From Tyto alba (lineage: Eukaryota > Chordata > Aves > Strigiformes > Tytonidae): a DNA stretch of 64,000 nucleotides. The first letter of the stretch is position 1. Every line of letters begins with the position of its first letter. Below, piece by piece: positions 12,990 to 23,206 of the stretch. Under the pieces are notes generated by a model. The model searched no databases. It was not told where the DNA came from and saw only the letters and a list, made by a program, of their open reading frames with translations. Location of the stretch: the NCBI RefSeq assembly GCF_018691265.1, contig NW_024881321.1:12775387-12839386 (forward strand), given 5' to 3'. A program made the translations under genes and the position numbers.

Positions 12990-13625
12990 GATCACTTAAA
13001 AAATCACTGTCAAAGATATTAGCAAAAAGTTACTTTAATGTGAATTTGTAACAGTGTGACTTAAAGTTAGATGGCAAGGTTCACTCTATCAATTACTACA
13101 TGGAAGAAACATACAAATGAAAATCAAGTTAGAATCATTTTTGAATTATTTATACAGAGACGTAAGACCTAAAAAGGTAAGGGAGACCCTCTTGAGTCAT
13201 GAGGTTCAGAACAGACCCCCTTACTTTCTAAACTCCTCAGAGAGGAGTCTAGGTTTGGCTGGATCCAGACTTGGTCAATGGTTTATGTCTAATGGTATTG
13301 ATATAAAGGGTAAGGAAAGTCTCCTGCCAGTTGTTAATTTGTCACAGATGCTGACATAGGATCCTACACAACTTTGATGTAGCAGCAATTTAAGTTTTAT
13401 TAACATGGTAAATCACAAGATTAGGTTGAATGATTTTTAACAATACTTAGTCATCAGCCAATTATCAAAGTAATTTAATAAAATTTGTTATTATCAACAC
13501 AGTGACTTAATTAAAGATTTGAAAATGGCAAGGTTCACTCAAGACTTACGACAGTTTTCTAAATGAAGAAACACACACAACACACACATACACACAGATA
13601 TAGAGGTTAACTTATAATCAGTGCA
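12990..13625. repeat. diverged tandem repeat, two units about 455 bp apart
   Basis: A block ending in ATGGCAAGGTTCACTC occurs at about 13069-13085 and again at about 13524-13540. Upstream similarity covers a GTGACTTAA motif and an AT-rich stretch ('tttaatgtgaatttgta' against 'tttaataaaatttgtta'). Downstream similarity covers a 'gaagaaaca(c/t)aca' stretch. The first unit is about 455 bp. The second is cut off near 13625, before the next CR1. I do not recognise the family by name. It could be an avian satellite-like repeat or internal or LTR sequence from an endogenous retrovirus. No open frame of note. Confidence 0.6.
13569..13596. repeat. (CA)n-rich microsatellite, interrupted
   Basis: Two short CA runs interrupted by single-base changes, inside the second unit of the tandem repeat. 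Confidence 0.8.
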
Positions 13626-13671
13626 TCAGTACATGCTGGGAGCAAATTTGAAAAATAGACTTGGGAGGGGG

Positions 13672-14320
13672 AAAATGGCAGACAGGAAGTTGAACATGAG
13701 CTAGTATTGTGCCCTTGTGGCAAAGAAGGCCACCAGTATTCTGGGCTGCATAAGGAGCAGTCCTGGGAGCAGGTCAAGGGAGATGATCCTTGCCTTCTCC
13801 TCAGCAATGCTAAGACCACCGCTAGAGTACTGTGTCCAGTTCTGGGCTGCAAGAGTACAAGAGATGGAACTACTGGAGACAGTCCAGCAAAGTGGCACAT
13901 AGATGATGAAGGAGCTGGAGCATCTCCCATAAGAGGAAAAGCTGAGAGCTGAGACTCTTTAGGCTAGAGAAGAGAAGGCTCAGGGCAGATCTCATCAATG
14001 TGTACAAATATCTCAAGGGACACTGTAAAGAAGACAGAGACAGACTCTTTTAAGAGGTGTCTAATGATAGGACCTGAGGCAGTGAGCAAAAACCAAAACA
14101 TGGGAGGTTCATGCTGAACAGAAGGAAACATTTTTGGTGATAGTGATCAAGCATTAGCAGAAGTTGCTTAGAGAGGTTGTGGAGTCACCATCCCTGGAGA
14201 TGGTGACAGGCTGACTGGACATGGTCCTGGGCAACTAGCTATGGGTAGCCTTGTTTGAGCAAAGGACCACCTCCAGAGAACTCTTAAAACCTCAGGAATT
14301 AGGTGTTTCTATGAACTATT
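13672..14320 (+). mobile_element. CR1 LINE 3' half, plus strand
   Basis: 5'-truncated CR1. It begins inside the RT thumb, where 13674-13700 reads like RKLNM(S), and continues through an ILGCIRSS block near 13740 and an LEYCVQFWA block near 13826. The later part (13950-14300) follows the CR1 C-terminus and 3' UTR, with 'gagaggttgtggagtc' near 14171 and a worn tail ending in 'tttctatgaact' near 14310. Stops and indels interrupt every frame; an in-frame piece of about 60-80 codons remains around 13707-13952. It lies directly downstream of the 13.0-13.6 kb tandem repeat. Confidence 0.85.
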
Positions 14321-15939
14321 TTATTGTAGAGAGCAGGATGAATTCAGTAGTAGTAGTGCCTGACTTCTTATTTTTCCTTTTTTTCTACTTTACTTGACAA
14401 TTATTAATGAACCATAACCTATTTAACTGATTATTTTTGCTTCACTTCCATTAAGATGGAATGAACACACATGCATGAACATGTACACTTCCCTGTAGAT
14501 ACACTGCTAACACTCTTCTGCAATATTGTCCTTTAGCAATATAATTTATACTTTTTTAGAAACTTCATATGAGCACAAATAGAAATGGAAACGTTTTATG
14601 TTTTCTTAAAAATTTGTTTCTATTTTTTCAGTAGATCTTTTCTCACGTGTCAAGCCATCAAATCTACTATCATCACAAATACTACCCAGCAGCCTACCTA
14701 CATTATAGAAATCGGCTTACATTATAGCATCAGCTGGTAACTACATATACAGAGCATATATACAGACTTCACACCTTCAGCATTCCCCAGAAGTATCATC
14801 AGACCAATGTGTTTTACAGAATACACAGAAGATCAACAAATGGCAGGTGTTTTCCTTTCTCCTTCTGTTGATTTACAAATCCAACTTTAAACACTCAGTT
14901 TAACATGTAAATAAGACATTGAGTGGAGAGTATATTTTAACTTGCATTTATACTTTCCATGTAAATGTGAAAATTGTTCTTTTGCTGAATATTACAAACC
15001 TTTACTTATAAGACTGTGCTTAATATTTACACTGGGGGAAAAGGCAAGTTGGCCGATATTATTTTTCTTGAAAAAAAAAAAAAAAAAAGGAAGAGAACCA
15101 GACTTTACCAGTCTCAGATCTGTTGCAAATCTTTTTTTTTTTTGCAGTGTAGTTCATGACCATTTGCATGTTTTGTCTGTATTCTTGTTTTGTCAGTTCT
15201 ATGCAATTCCATCAAACATAAACTTGCTCCAGTACTTTGTGAATTTACAGTACAATTTAATTGCATATGTCAGTTCATACAGATCTCAGTATGTACAGTG
15301 ATTACAACAAAAGAGGATATAAAAGATAGTGATAGAAAGGTGAATAAGAGGGTATATGAAGAATGTGAATGTGAATATTAGCTATAGGTTATCCATGATA
15401 AGTTTTGAGCTATATTATAAACATTGCTTCTCTTTTCTGAGTACTGTAGAGAAACACAGAGGATGAAGATAACAGGACACTGACGTGAGAATTAAGGAAA
15501 TGTCATAGAGGTTTAATATTGAACAGCTTCAGAATCAACACTGATATGGGTGTAAATATGCCATATGTTTTCACCTATGTAGGAAACTAAATGGTGTGCT
15601 GGAATAAATAATAAAAAAGCCACAACAAAATAGGAGAACGAAAAGTAAAATATTTAAAATACAATAAAGGGATAATAAGAATATAATGCCAGTTTATGTG
15701 TTCTCAGTGTTATCCTTAATTATTGTCAGGTGTTCATAAAAAATAACAAGAAGCATCTCAGAAATATCAAAGACTGAAAGAGGAAAACATGTAGAGAAGA
15801 ATGACTAATAAAGTGTTTTCATCTTAAGTTAAATCAGATTCCTCATACTGTGTTAAGTATGAAAAGACTTTGGAAGCTAATCCATTCTTGACAGACACTT
15901 GTCTCATATGCTTAAAAGTACCTTTCACGACAGAAGGTT
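14321..15939. other. AT-rich non-coding stretch
   Basis: No gene or classifiable repeat seen. It contains an A18 run at 15071-15088 followed by GGAAG. An open frame of 119 codons at 14942-15301 runs through that homopolymer (poly-Lys) and has no domain character, so it is not called. Confidence 0.65.
15071..15088. repeat. poly(A) tract, A18
   Basis: Uninterrupted A18 followed by GG. No retrogene body or target-site duplication was noticed. Confidence 0.9.
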
Positions 15940-16705
15940 GACAGGTTTCTTTAGCTAACTCTCCACTTCTTCATTACCTTTCCCTTCCAAAAGTGTTTTC
16001 TAATATCTCTTATACCAGACAATGAATCTCTTTCTTGCAATTTAAGCCCATTACTTCTTTTCTGATAGAGAGAGTGTATTATCTCTTTCTTTGAAATAGT
16101 CTTCTATTTTCTTTAAATCTATTATCACATCCTTCCTAAATCTTCCCTATATTTTGTCTTTCCTTGCAGGTTACAATATCAAGACCTTCAATCAGTATTT
16201 CTGCTCTGGTAGACACTCTCACCAGTTGGTACCTCCTCATTATAAAGCCTGGTAGGAAAAAAAAAATCACATAATATGCAACTATGTTCATGAATGCTGA
16301 AATGAGTAAAAGGATAACTGCATGCATCTTGTAGGCCACAAGAAATGTTTTAGCATAATGTCTACTTTTTCATTATTTTTTTTTATTTTAACAATACTAT
16401 GATGTTATTGACTTGTGCTTACCTTGGGATCCTCTTTAGTTTGAAGACCTGTAGAACTTTTACATAGATAGTTGTTCCCTAATTTGTATATGTGCAATTT
16501 ATTATTTCTGCCTAAGTATCTTGCAGTTGTCCCTATTGAATTGCATCCTATTATTTCAAACCTACCTCAAATTTGTCAAAATTATTTTAAATTCTACTCC
16601 TGTCTTCCAAGACACTTGCATTCTCTCCAAGCTTGGTATCATATGCAAATGTTCTCTATTACAGCATCCAGGTTATTCATATAGAAGCTCCAGTACAGCA
16701 TCTTC
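15940..16705 (-). mobile_element. ancient CR1/L3-like LINE fragment, minus strand
   Basis: A highly decayed LINE. On the plus strand, 16470-16660 reads as the complement of an RT segment: 'cttgcagttgtcc', 'gaattgcatcctattatttcaaacc' and 'aagcttggtatcat'. The last is the complement of the (A)DDTKLG block just after the RT catalytic aspartates. The 16000-16140 part ('gcaatttaagcccattacttct' and 'ctattatcacatccttcct') matches the wording of the 3' region of old amniote-wide CR1/L3 elements rather than young avian CR1. The tract at 16180-16440 is hardly alignable and may contain another insertion. No frame survives. The family level (CR1 superfamily, old) is fairly safe; the exact subfamily is not. 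Confidence 0.6.
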
Positions 16706-17942
16706 AGACTACTGAAGCAGTCCTCTCAAGAGCAGTACATAGAACAGACAAAGAAAAGAAATAAATATGGTATACAAAGCAAGCATATCAGTGGGAAAAA
16801 CAAATAAACAAACAAAAAACTCAAACCAAAAACCAGAATAAGAATCAAAGCAAGCCTATATATGGACTGTGCTGTGAGGAGAAGTGTGTCTGAATAGTTT
16901 TATCTTTAAACAAGATGATCCCTGGTAAAAATCAATAGTGATCTTTTTCTGTTTTTCTGTTTGTTAGTTTTCATAACTAGTACATCAGTAAAGTCACCTT
17001 CAGGCATCTTCAGTCAAAAGAACTTTCTCTTTGTCCTGAAGCTTTTAGAGTATCCATATATACATGGACTTCTACAAGAGAAAAACCATGTATTCCAAAA
17101 TTCTGTATAAATAAAAGGGAGAGTTCAATGACTGACATAGTAGACTCTGTTCCTTTTTACCTAGTGTGACAGATCATATGATTCTGCTTGTCTTTTTCTA
17201 GTTTTAACCTCCAGAGTGAATAGACATCAAGATGTTGCCTTGTCTATCTATAACCATAGCAACAAGAGGAAATATGGCAGTGTTACCTCTCTGTTTTCAT
17301 TTTCATTTCAATCTTCTTCCTTTCCCAATTTCAGGATATTAGTATAGTTGAAGTAGAGGATGACTGCAATGTCAGTGAATTAAACACAGAATAAATACAA
17401 ATATACTATGGTACAGTCAAACAACAGTAGTCAAACACTTCTCTTCCATCTCCACAGCACAGGATGTAGATCCATGAGTCCCATCAGCTGAAGACTCAGT
17501 GATCACAGTCATTAGTGATCAAAGTCATTTTCCTCTCCAAACAACTATCACAAATTACTTAGTTAATATTAACATCATATTGTAATAATATCAATAACAC
17601 ATATAGCCACAAGGTGTGTGTAAACATAGGGATAAATGCTTTTAACAGTATGTTATGCTCTTAGTGCAAGCACTTCACACTGGCTACTGCTTCTTCTACA
17701 CAGTCCATTTTTAACAGAATAATGTTTGAATAAAAATCATCAACAAGATTCATGACTCATTAATCACGACATTATCTTTCTCTATACATTTGACTGTCTT
17801 GCAACACCTCTGCTCTAAATCCTGTATCTTCTGCTGACTATGAACTAATTTAATCTCTGGCCTTAGTACCATGAAATTTAAGATTTTTGTGTTTCTTTCA
17901 ATGGTGTGTTGTACTTTAATGAATTATAAACATATACAAAAA
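16706..17942. other. AT-rich non-coding stretch
   Basis: No gene, RNA gene or classifiable repeat seen between the old LINE and the first solo LTR. Confidence 0.65.
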
Positions 17943-18055
17943 TGTCCTGGTTCGGGCTGGAATAGAGTTCACGTTCGTTTTGGTAGCTGGAGCAGTGCTG
18001 AAGCACACTGAGATTCCAGAGGCTCTCTAGGTCTGAGAGCCCTCACCTGTGCACA

Positions 18056-18076
18056 GGGGCGGGGGGCGGGGGGGGG
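18056..18076 (+). other. G-rich tract, G-quadruplex candidate
   Basis: G runs of 4, 6 and 9 separated by single C (GGGGC-G6-C-G9), inside the U3 part of the solo LTR and about 60 bp upstream of its TATA box. Enough guanines are present for four stacked tracts on the plus strand. Confidence 0.55.
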
Positions 18077-18101
18077 AGCACAGCTGGAGTGCTGGGCCCG
18101 G

Positions 18102-18148
18102 ATTGGCCAATATCCCATGTCATGTGACATTGTGCTCACTATATAAAG
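18102..18148 (+). promoter_or_regulatory. LTR core promoter: CCAAT plus TATA
   Basis: ATTGGCCAAT (both orientations of CCAAT) at 18102-18111 and TATATAAAG at 18140-18148, spaced as in a retroviral U3 promoter. Both motifs are intact. Activity cannot be judged from sequence. Confidence 0.6.
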
Positions 18149-18486
18149 GCAGGAGTGGGCTGGGAGGGGCTCTTGGTTCTGGGAGTGTTGCTGTGGTGCC
18201 TTTGTGTTGGGGATCACCGGCTGGGAGTAGGTGGGTGTCAGTTGGTGGGTGGTGAGCAGCTGTATTGTACATTACCTGCTGATACTGCTGTCAGGGTATT
18301 GTTCTGTTACTGTTATTAAACTGTTTTTATCTCCATCTGTGACTCTCCCTTTGCCCCTCCGATTCCCTCCCTATTCCCAAGTGAGGGGAGGGTGGGTGAG
18401 TGACTGCGTGGCGTATGGCTGCCAACCAGGCTCAAACCACAACAAAAAAATCATACACCATCACATCTACATGCCTCCCCTAAAAA

Positions 18487-18502
18487 ATATATATATATAT
18501 AT
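18487..18502. repeat. (AT)8 microsatellite
   Basis: Eight AT units 42 bp downstream of the solo LTR. Confidence 0.9.
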
Positions 18503-19549
18503 GTGTATAATGAGAACGTCAAAATAGCAGAGGGTGATGTTGGGCACAATGCAGTCATTGTTATGAGCAAAGATAGCCATGACATCTTAGTGGTGAAAAC
18601 TAAGGAAGTACACTCTTTGCGGCAGACTGAAAGGATTACCTTCTCTTGTTAGTACAGCTGGAGTAACATAGTATGTACTGCACCTGTGTGGATTATGAAA
18701 GAATTTGTCTGGAAAAGATAGGAGTCTTTTATTTTCTGTAATTTAATTTAGATAAAATTCAATAATCATATTAAAATTCTCACTCTCAGTTGTTAACCAT
18801 GGATATGCAACTTTCTGAGATGAACATTTTATGTTTATTTATGACGTTTTATCCCTTGTCTACCTGATATTCTAAAATTAATGTATTTCTACTGTATACA
18901 TTCTACCTACTCCACAGAGTATCTTATATGTGAAATCCTATTAATGGAATTTTAATTCTGGTAAAAGAATTCTTACACACCGGTAATTATGATTAATGAA
19001 CATGGGATACAAATTCTAGTCATAGTGATGGTAGTAAAGACTATTAAATATCTAGCAGATGTAATCACTTTGTTAAGGATACGTAAAAAATGCCAGCATT
19101 TTGACTTGAAAGGATAGCATATTAACATCTGTTACTCTTCAGAGCTTTCTCCAGTGCATGTCTGTATGTGCAGTTGTGTATGTGCCAACTTCCCTGCATG
19201 CAATGGTGTGTATATGCATTGATGTCTGCTTGGTTGATGCGAAATAATACTTGTTCCTTTTTATAGAAAGAAAAATAAAAAAAAAAACTAGATCACAATT
19301 TTGCTGCCTTTCAGGGAGTATAGGTTTACTAACTGCATGTGCATTCATGTTTACTTTTTGAGTTGAAGCTTTGTCAAACAGAATCTCTAAACTGTAATAA
19401 AGTTCAAAAGTGAACAAAATATTAATTCATTGTGGTTATACATAACCTTCTTATGCATTTGAAACTCCAACCCCATCAAAATAAATTCACTTTTCAGGAA
19501 AGATTTTTTAAAACCTGTGGGTAAAAATCTATTATTCATCCCTAAAAAC

Positions 19550-19900
19550 GGCGATGTGCACAAATAGTAAGATCCTAAGAATGTTGTTTAATTAATACAA
19601 ATTATGCTAAATTGATGTAATTTGTAAGTATATTTGACTCATAATTTAGGAGTTACTTATCTAATTTTGCATAGTCATTCTGTACTGAGTTACAGAGATG
19701 TTTCTTCTGGAATGCATGTGTAAGACTTAACTTGCTTTAAATTTCCTGAATACCTTTGAGAATCGATGCACTTTTGATAGTATTTTGCATATGCTTGAAT
19801 ATTTTTTAATCAATGTTATATTACTCGAGATGAAAAAATAAATTTATTAATTACACATATGTATACATTTCATAATTATTTGGATTACATGTAATTTTTT
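19550..19900. promoter_or_regulatory. candidate conserved non-coding element (weak)
   Basis: AT-rich block with many homeodomain-type TAATTA words, a GCATATGC POU-like word near 19787 and retained CpGs (AAACGGCGATG near 19546, AATCGATGC near 19761) in otherwise CpG-poor DNA. This is pattern-based only. Conservation was not tested. Confidence 0.15.
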
Positions 19901-22189
19901 TAATATAAATTCTGAAATGAACAGAAGTCATTAAACTTGTCAATAACATGTGTTAAGGAAGCAGTAAGATTTTAGATTTTTCTTGTCACAGTTTCGTAGT
20001 AAAGAATGAGCTTTGGAAACTTCAGATGAAGTGGGAGACAAACTAAAAAATAGGAGGAAGTATGTAGAGTTTCAAGTATAGTTTCATTCCTGTTCAACTA
20101 CTCTTCTTATTCTTAGTTTCTTTCACTTCAAATTGCTGGATTTAGTCCTAATTTTTCTAGATTTTAGCACAATAAAAACCTCAATAAATCTTAAAATTGT
20201 GTTCAGTTATTAAATAAATTCTGGTTTTCAGTACCAACTTTCTAAACAAAAGTAAATTTTCCTATATGTAGCTGTGATTCTAATATCTGGGGGTTTTAGT
20301 AGAGACAAATGCTCCATCCATTTTTCTCTGACTTGTGATTTTCCCTTGCTATGAAACCTTTTGTATGGAAAATACATGAAGAATTTCTGATTTGACTGTG
20401 TGGTTTCAGAAGACAAATATGTTAAGAAGGTACAATGATCCTGTTTGTCTTCTGACATATTTTACTGTCCTTTATTTGTTTCTGATTTCATATTTTATTG
20501 ATATTTTAATTCTTCTGATTGGCTTTTTTCTCATACTACTTTACTACTCCTGTTTTGATGTCCTATCTATTTTCCTTCGTATGTCCATTTAATCTTGAAT
20601 AATTAATTAAAATAATCAGGTCTCTAGACACTGATTCTGGCATGTAATCTTACTGTTAGCTGTCATCTAACAAAATGTAATACTCCTATGAGGTTAGTTT
20701 CAAAAAGTCACACAATTCAATTATTCACTTCCACAGAGCAAGAATCACAATGTGTTAATACTTTCCTGTGGTGGATTTTATATTTTGGCAATAGATCACA
20801 GTAAGGCTGAGGCTTTTCAAAATCTGGCAAAGTAAAGGAGAGTCACCAGATGGAGTCCTCAGGTAACATACTGAAATCAATGTAGTTTATTAATACAGAA
20901 GTGTTTGGGTAGGCTGTGTATTAATCTCAACCTTCAAAAGCAGACTGACAGTGATTTGCCAGATTTTGGAGTTCACAGAGAGACCCTGATAACTGTTGAA
21001 GTTATTTCACATATTTGCCTAGATTTATTTTAAAGAATCTTTGGAAGGTTTATCTACCATGTGCCACTCTATTCCTCTGTCTTCCCAGACAAATAGAGTT
21101 CAGCCTACCCATTTAAAAGGAGCCCAGGCCGAATAATTATATACTCCAATTGTTCTCCATCTGCTGCTAGCTTGATCTACAAATGCCTTTTCTTGTACCA
21201 GGGAGCAAACAGCAGAAACTCAGCTGTTCAGAATTTCCATCTGGGAAATTGTAAGTTACTATGTTCCAGTACCTAGAAGAAGAACCTATTTCTGCATATA
21301 GTTAAGTATAGATTAAAATGTATAAGAAGGGGAAATAATTTTAAAAATGCAAATTATCTCATTTTCATTGGATTAATACTAAAGGATAAGCAGAAAAAAA
21401 TCAAGTAGCAGATAAGCTGCCTATGACACCCCTTTCTAAGCTAGAGCTCTGCAAATTAGAACACGTTGCAGCCTTGGAAAAGCAAATACCTATATCCATA
21501 GGGTACTGGGGAATTTCGGCAAACATTTTTTAGGGTCAGGTTCCTATTTCTTCTGGATTCATGTGCCTCCAAGCTTTTAACATAATGGATATTTATTAAA
21601 ACCACAAAGTAGCACCTACATTTTAAGAGCTAGGCTTACAAGTATAGAAAAGATCTTTGTGTCTAAAGCTTGAAACAAAGTGATAAAAATATGATTTCTT
21701 TTAAATGTATATTTGGCATAAAATAGATGTCTACCAGCAGAAACACAAATATGGTCTTTTTTTTCTTTATGTTATCGTTAAGATCATTTAGATAAACCAT
21801 ATTTAAGAAAAGGCAGAAAACACATGCAATGACAATTTTAAAAATGAAAATTTTTACACTTTGTGTTTTTTAAAAATTTATTTTAATTTGCTTTTTTATT
21901 ATAGAAACAGAATTTTCCTAGCTGAACTAAATGTTTTGTTGAATTAAAAGAAAATAAGTTGTTTTGTTTTGTTTTTTTTTTTATTAATAACATTGTGTTT
22001 TTACTAGATAGACAGAAACTTTCAAAAGTAAATTATTTTCACAAGTAAAATTTAATTTTGTTTGAAAGAGCCAATTTATTTAAAAACTACATTTTAACAT
22101 GCTATAATTTGAAAGATTTATATGACTAGAAGGCATAGTGGGGCAAAATCTAGTAACATTTTCTGGAGGACAAGCAAAATCACAAGTGT

Positions 22190-22357
22190 ATCATAGAATC
22201 ATAGAATGATTTGGGTTGCAAGGGATATTAAAGATCATCTAGTTCCAAACCCCATGGCATGGGAAGAGACACCTTCCACTAGATTAGGCTGCTCAAAGCC
22301 CCATCCAACCTGACCTTGAACATTTACAGGGAGAGGGAATCCACAGCTTCTCTGGGT
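22190..22357 (-). mobile_element. CR1 LINE 3' terminus, minus strand
   Basis: Only the last ~165 bp of a CR1. It opens on the plus strand with two CATAGAAT octamers (22192-22207), the complement of the CR1 tail, then 'gatttgggttgcaaggga', 'agatcatctagttccaa', 'ccatggcatggg' and 'cctgaccttgaac', all in standard CR1 3' UTR order. Similarity stops at 'ctctgggt' (22357), where the 5' truncation falls. Its length is typical of the many very short avian CR1 copies. Confidence 0.93.
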
Positions 22358-22519
22358 ATACATAGAAGGAGGGAAACCACCCCCCTCCCATACTCATATA
22401 AAACCAAACAATCAAGTCATTAAAGTGGGAAAAGCAGAGAAATATTATATATGATAGATATTAACATCTTTAGTAGAATGTATGTTTAATGACCGATTTA
22501 TTTGTCACACACATTTATC
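22358..22519. other. short spacer without identified feature
   Basis: AT-rich sequence between the minus-strand CR1 tail and the split LTR; nothing recognised. Confidence 0.5.
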
Positions 22520-22800
22520 TGTGCCTGGGTGCTGGTAGCAGGGGCTGTGGGGCGGCCTCTGTGCAGGGAGGCTGGGGCTTCCCCAGGCCGGACACAGCCG
22601 GTTCCAGCTCCAACCCACCTACTGCAGGGCATGGCTCAGCCCCTCGGCCGAGGTGATGAGGCTTCAAGGAAACCACATATAAGAAAAGGCAGAAAACACT
22701 GTTTAAAAGTGTGAGGAGGAAAAAAAAAAGGAAAAAAAAAAAAGTGTGAGAAATTGTCAGGTGAATACAGAGAAGGAGCCGATTCAGCTGACTCTGCTGA
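22520..22800 (+). mobile_element. 5' part of a split endogenous-retrovirus LTR
   Basis: A GC-rich island reading like the U3 part of a common avian ERV LTR family ('ggctgtggggcggcctctgtg', 'cggacacagccggttccagc', 'aggtgatgaggc'). It leads into a TATA-like CATATAAGA at 22676-22684 and 'aaaaggcagaaaacactg'. It stops at about 22790-22800, where CR1-A begins. The matching 3' part of the same kind of LTR resumes at about 25827 in the same orientation, so the two are interpreted as one LTR split by insertion. A TG start at 22520 is plausible, but no duplication matching the 3' side was found. A poly(A) block (22716-22740) flanked by direct repeats lies inside it. Confidence 0.6.
22705..22750. repeat. 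A10-GG-A12 block between 11-bp direct repeats
   Basis: AAAAGTGTGAG occurs at 22705-22715 and again at 22740-22750. Between the copies lie GAGG, A10, GG and A12. The direct repeats look like a target-site duplication around a tiny poly(A) insertion, although local tandem duplication or slippage is an alternative. Confidence 0.7.
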
Positions 22801-23204
22801 AAGCTATGTCAAGTTATATGGATGCCAGAAAGGTGATTAGAGACAGATAACATGGCTTCACAAAGGCCAAATTGTGCCTGACTAACCTGGTAGCCTCCTA
22901 AAATGGAGTGACTGGGTTGGTGAATAAGGGAAGAACAACTGATATCATCTACCTGGACTTCTGTAACGCATTTGATAAGGTACCACACAACTTCCTTGTC
23001 ACTAAATTGGAGAGATATGGGTTTGATGGACAGGCCATTCAATGGATAAGGAATTGGCAGAATAGCCACATCCAAGGAGTTGCAATCAACATCAATATGT
23101 CCAGATGAAGATCAATAAAATGTGGTGTCCCTCAGGGGTCTGTATTGGGACTGGTATGCTCAATATCTTTATTAATGATATAGATATGTGACATTATAGT
23201 GGGG
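22801..23204 (+). mobile_element. CR1-A, 5' segment (RT), interrupted by CR1-B
   Basis: RT part of a CR1 starting at about 22801-22815 with a VIRD block followed by HGFTK and LCLTNLV. It then has YLDFCNAFDKVPHN near 22948-22990, LERYGFDG near 23006 and GVPQGSVLG near 23127, and ends at IFINDID near 23168-23190. Stop codons lie at several points. Similarity then jumps to endonuclease of a second CR1. The text that should follow here (the SGIKFTLSKF block) is found 2.3 kb further on at 25517, so this is the left half of an element split by CR1-B. The two halves overlap by a few bases at the junction (gtgggga). Confidence 0.88.
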
Positions 23205-23206
23205 AT

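Larger units (their letters stand above)
17943..18444 (+). mobile_element. solo LTR of an avian endogenous retrovirus (short family)
   Basis: A 502-bp unit starting TGTCCTGG and ending AACCACAACA, so bounded by TG...CA. It is flanked by AAAAA on both sides (17938-17942 and 18445-18449), compatible with a 5-bp target duplication but weak because it is homopolymeric. The internal order is that of an LTR: CCAAT box (18107-18111), TATA box TATATAAAG (18140-18148) and ATTAAA poly(A) signal (18315-18320). No internal viral genes are adjacent, so it is a solo LTR left by recombination. It shares wording with the LTR at 44769-45356 but lacks about 45 bp near its 5' end. The 5-bp duplication suits an ERVL-type family; that assignment is inference. 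Confidence 0.88.
18445..22189. other. AT-rich non-coding stretch
   Basis: No gene seen. An (AT)8 microsatellite lies at 18487-18502, just past the LTR, and a T-rich GTTTT repeat at 21959-21982. The part at 19550-19900 is dense in homeodomain/POU-like words (TTAATTAAT, TTTGCATATGC) and is listed separately as a weak candidate regulatory block. Confidence 0.6.

Noticed and set aside
14942..15301. 119-codon plus-strand ORF
   Set aside because: It runs through an A18 homopolymer (poly-Lys) and has no domain or supporting signals.
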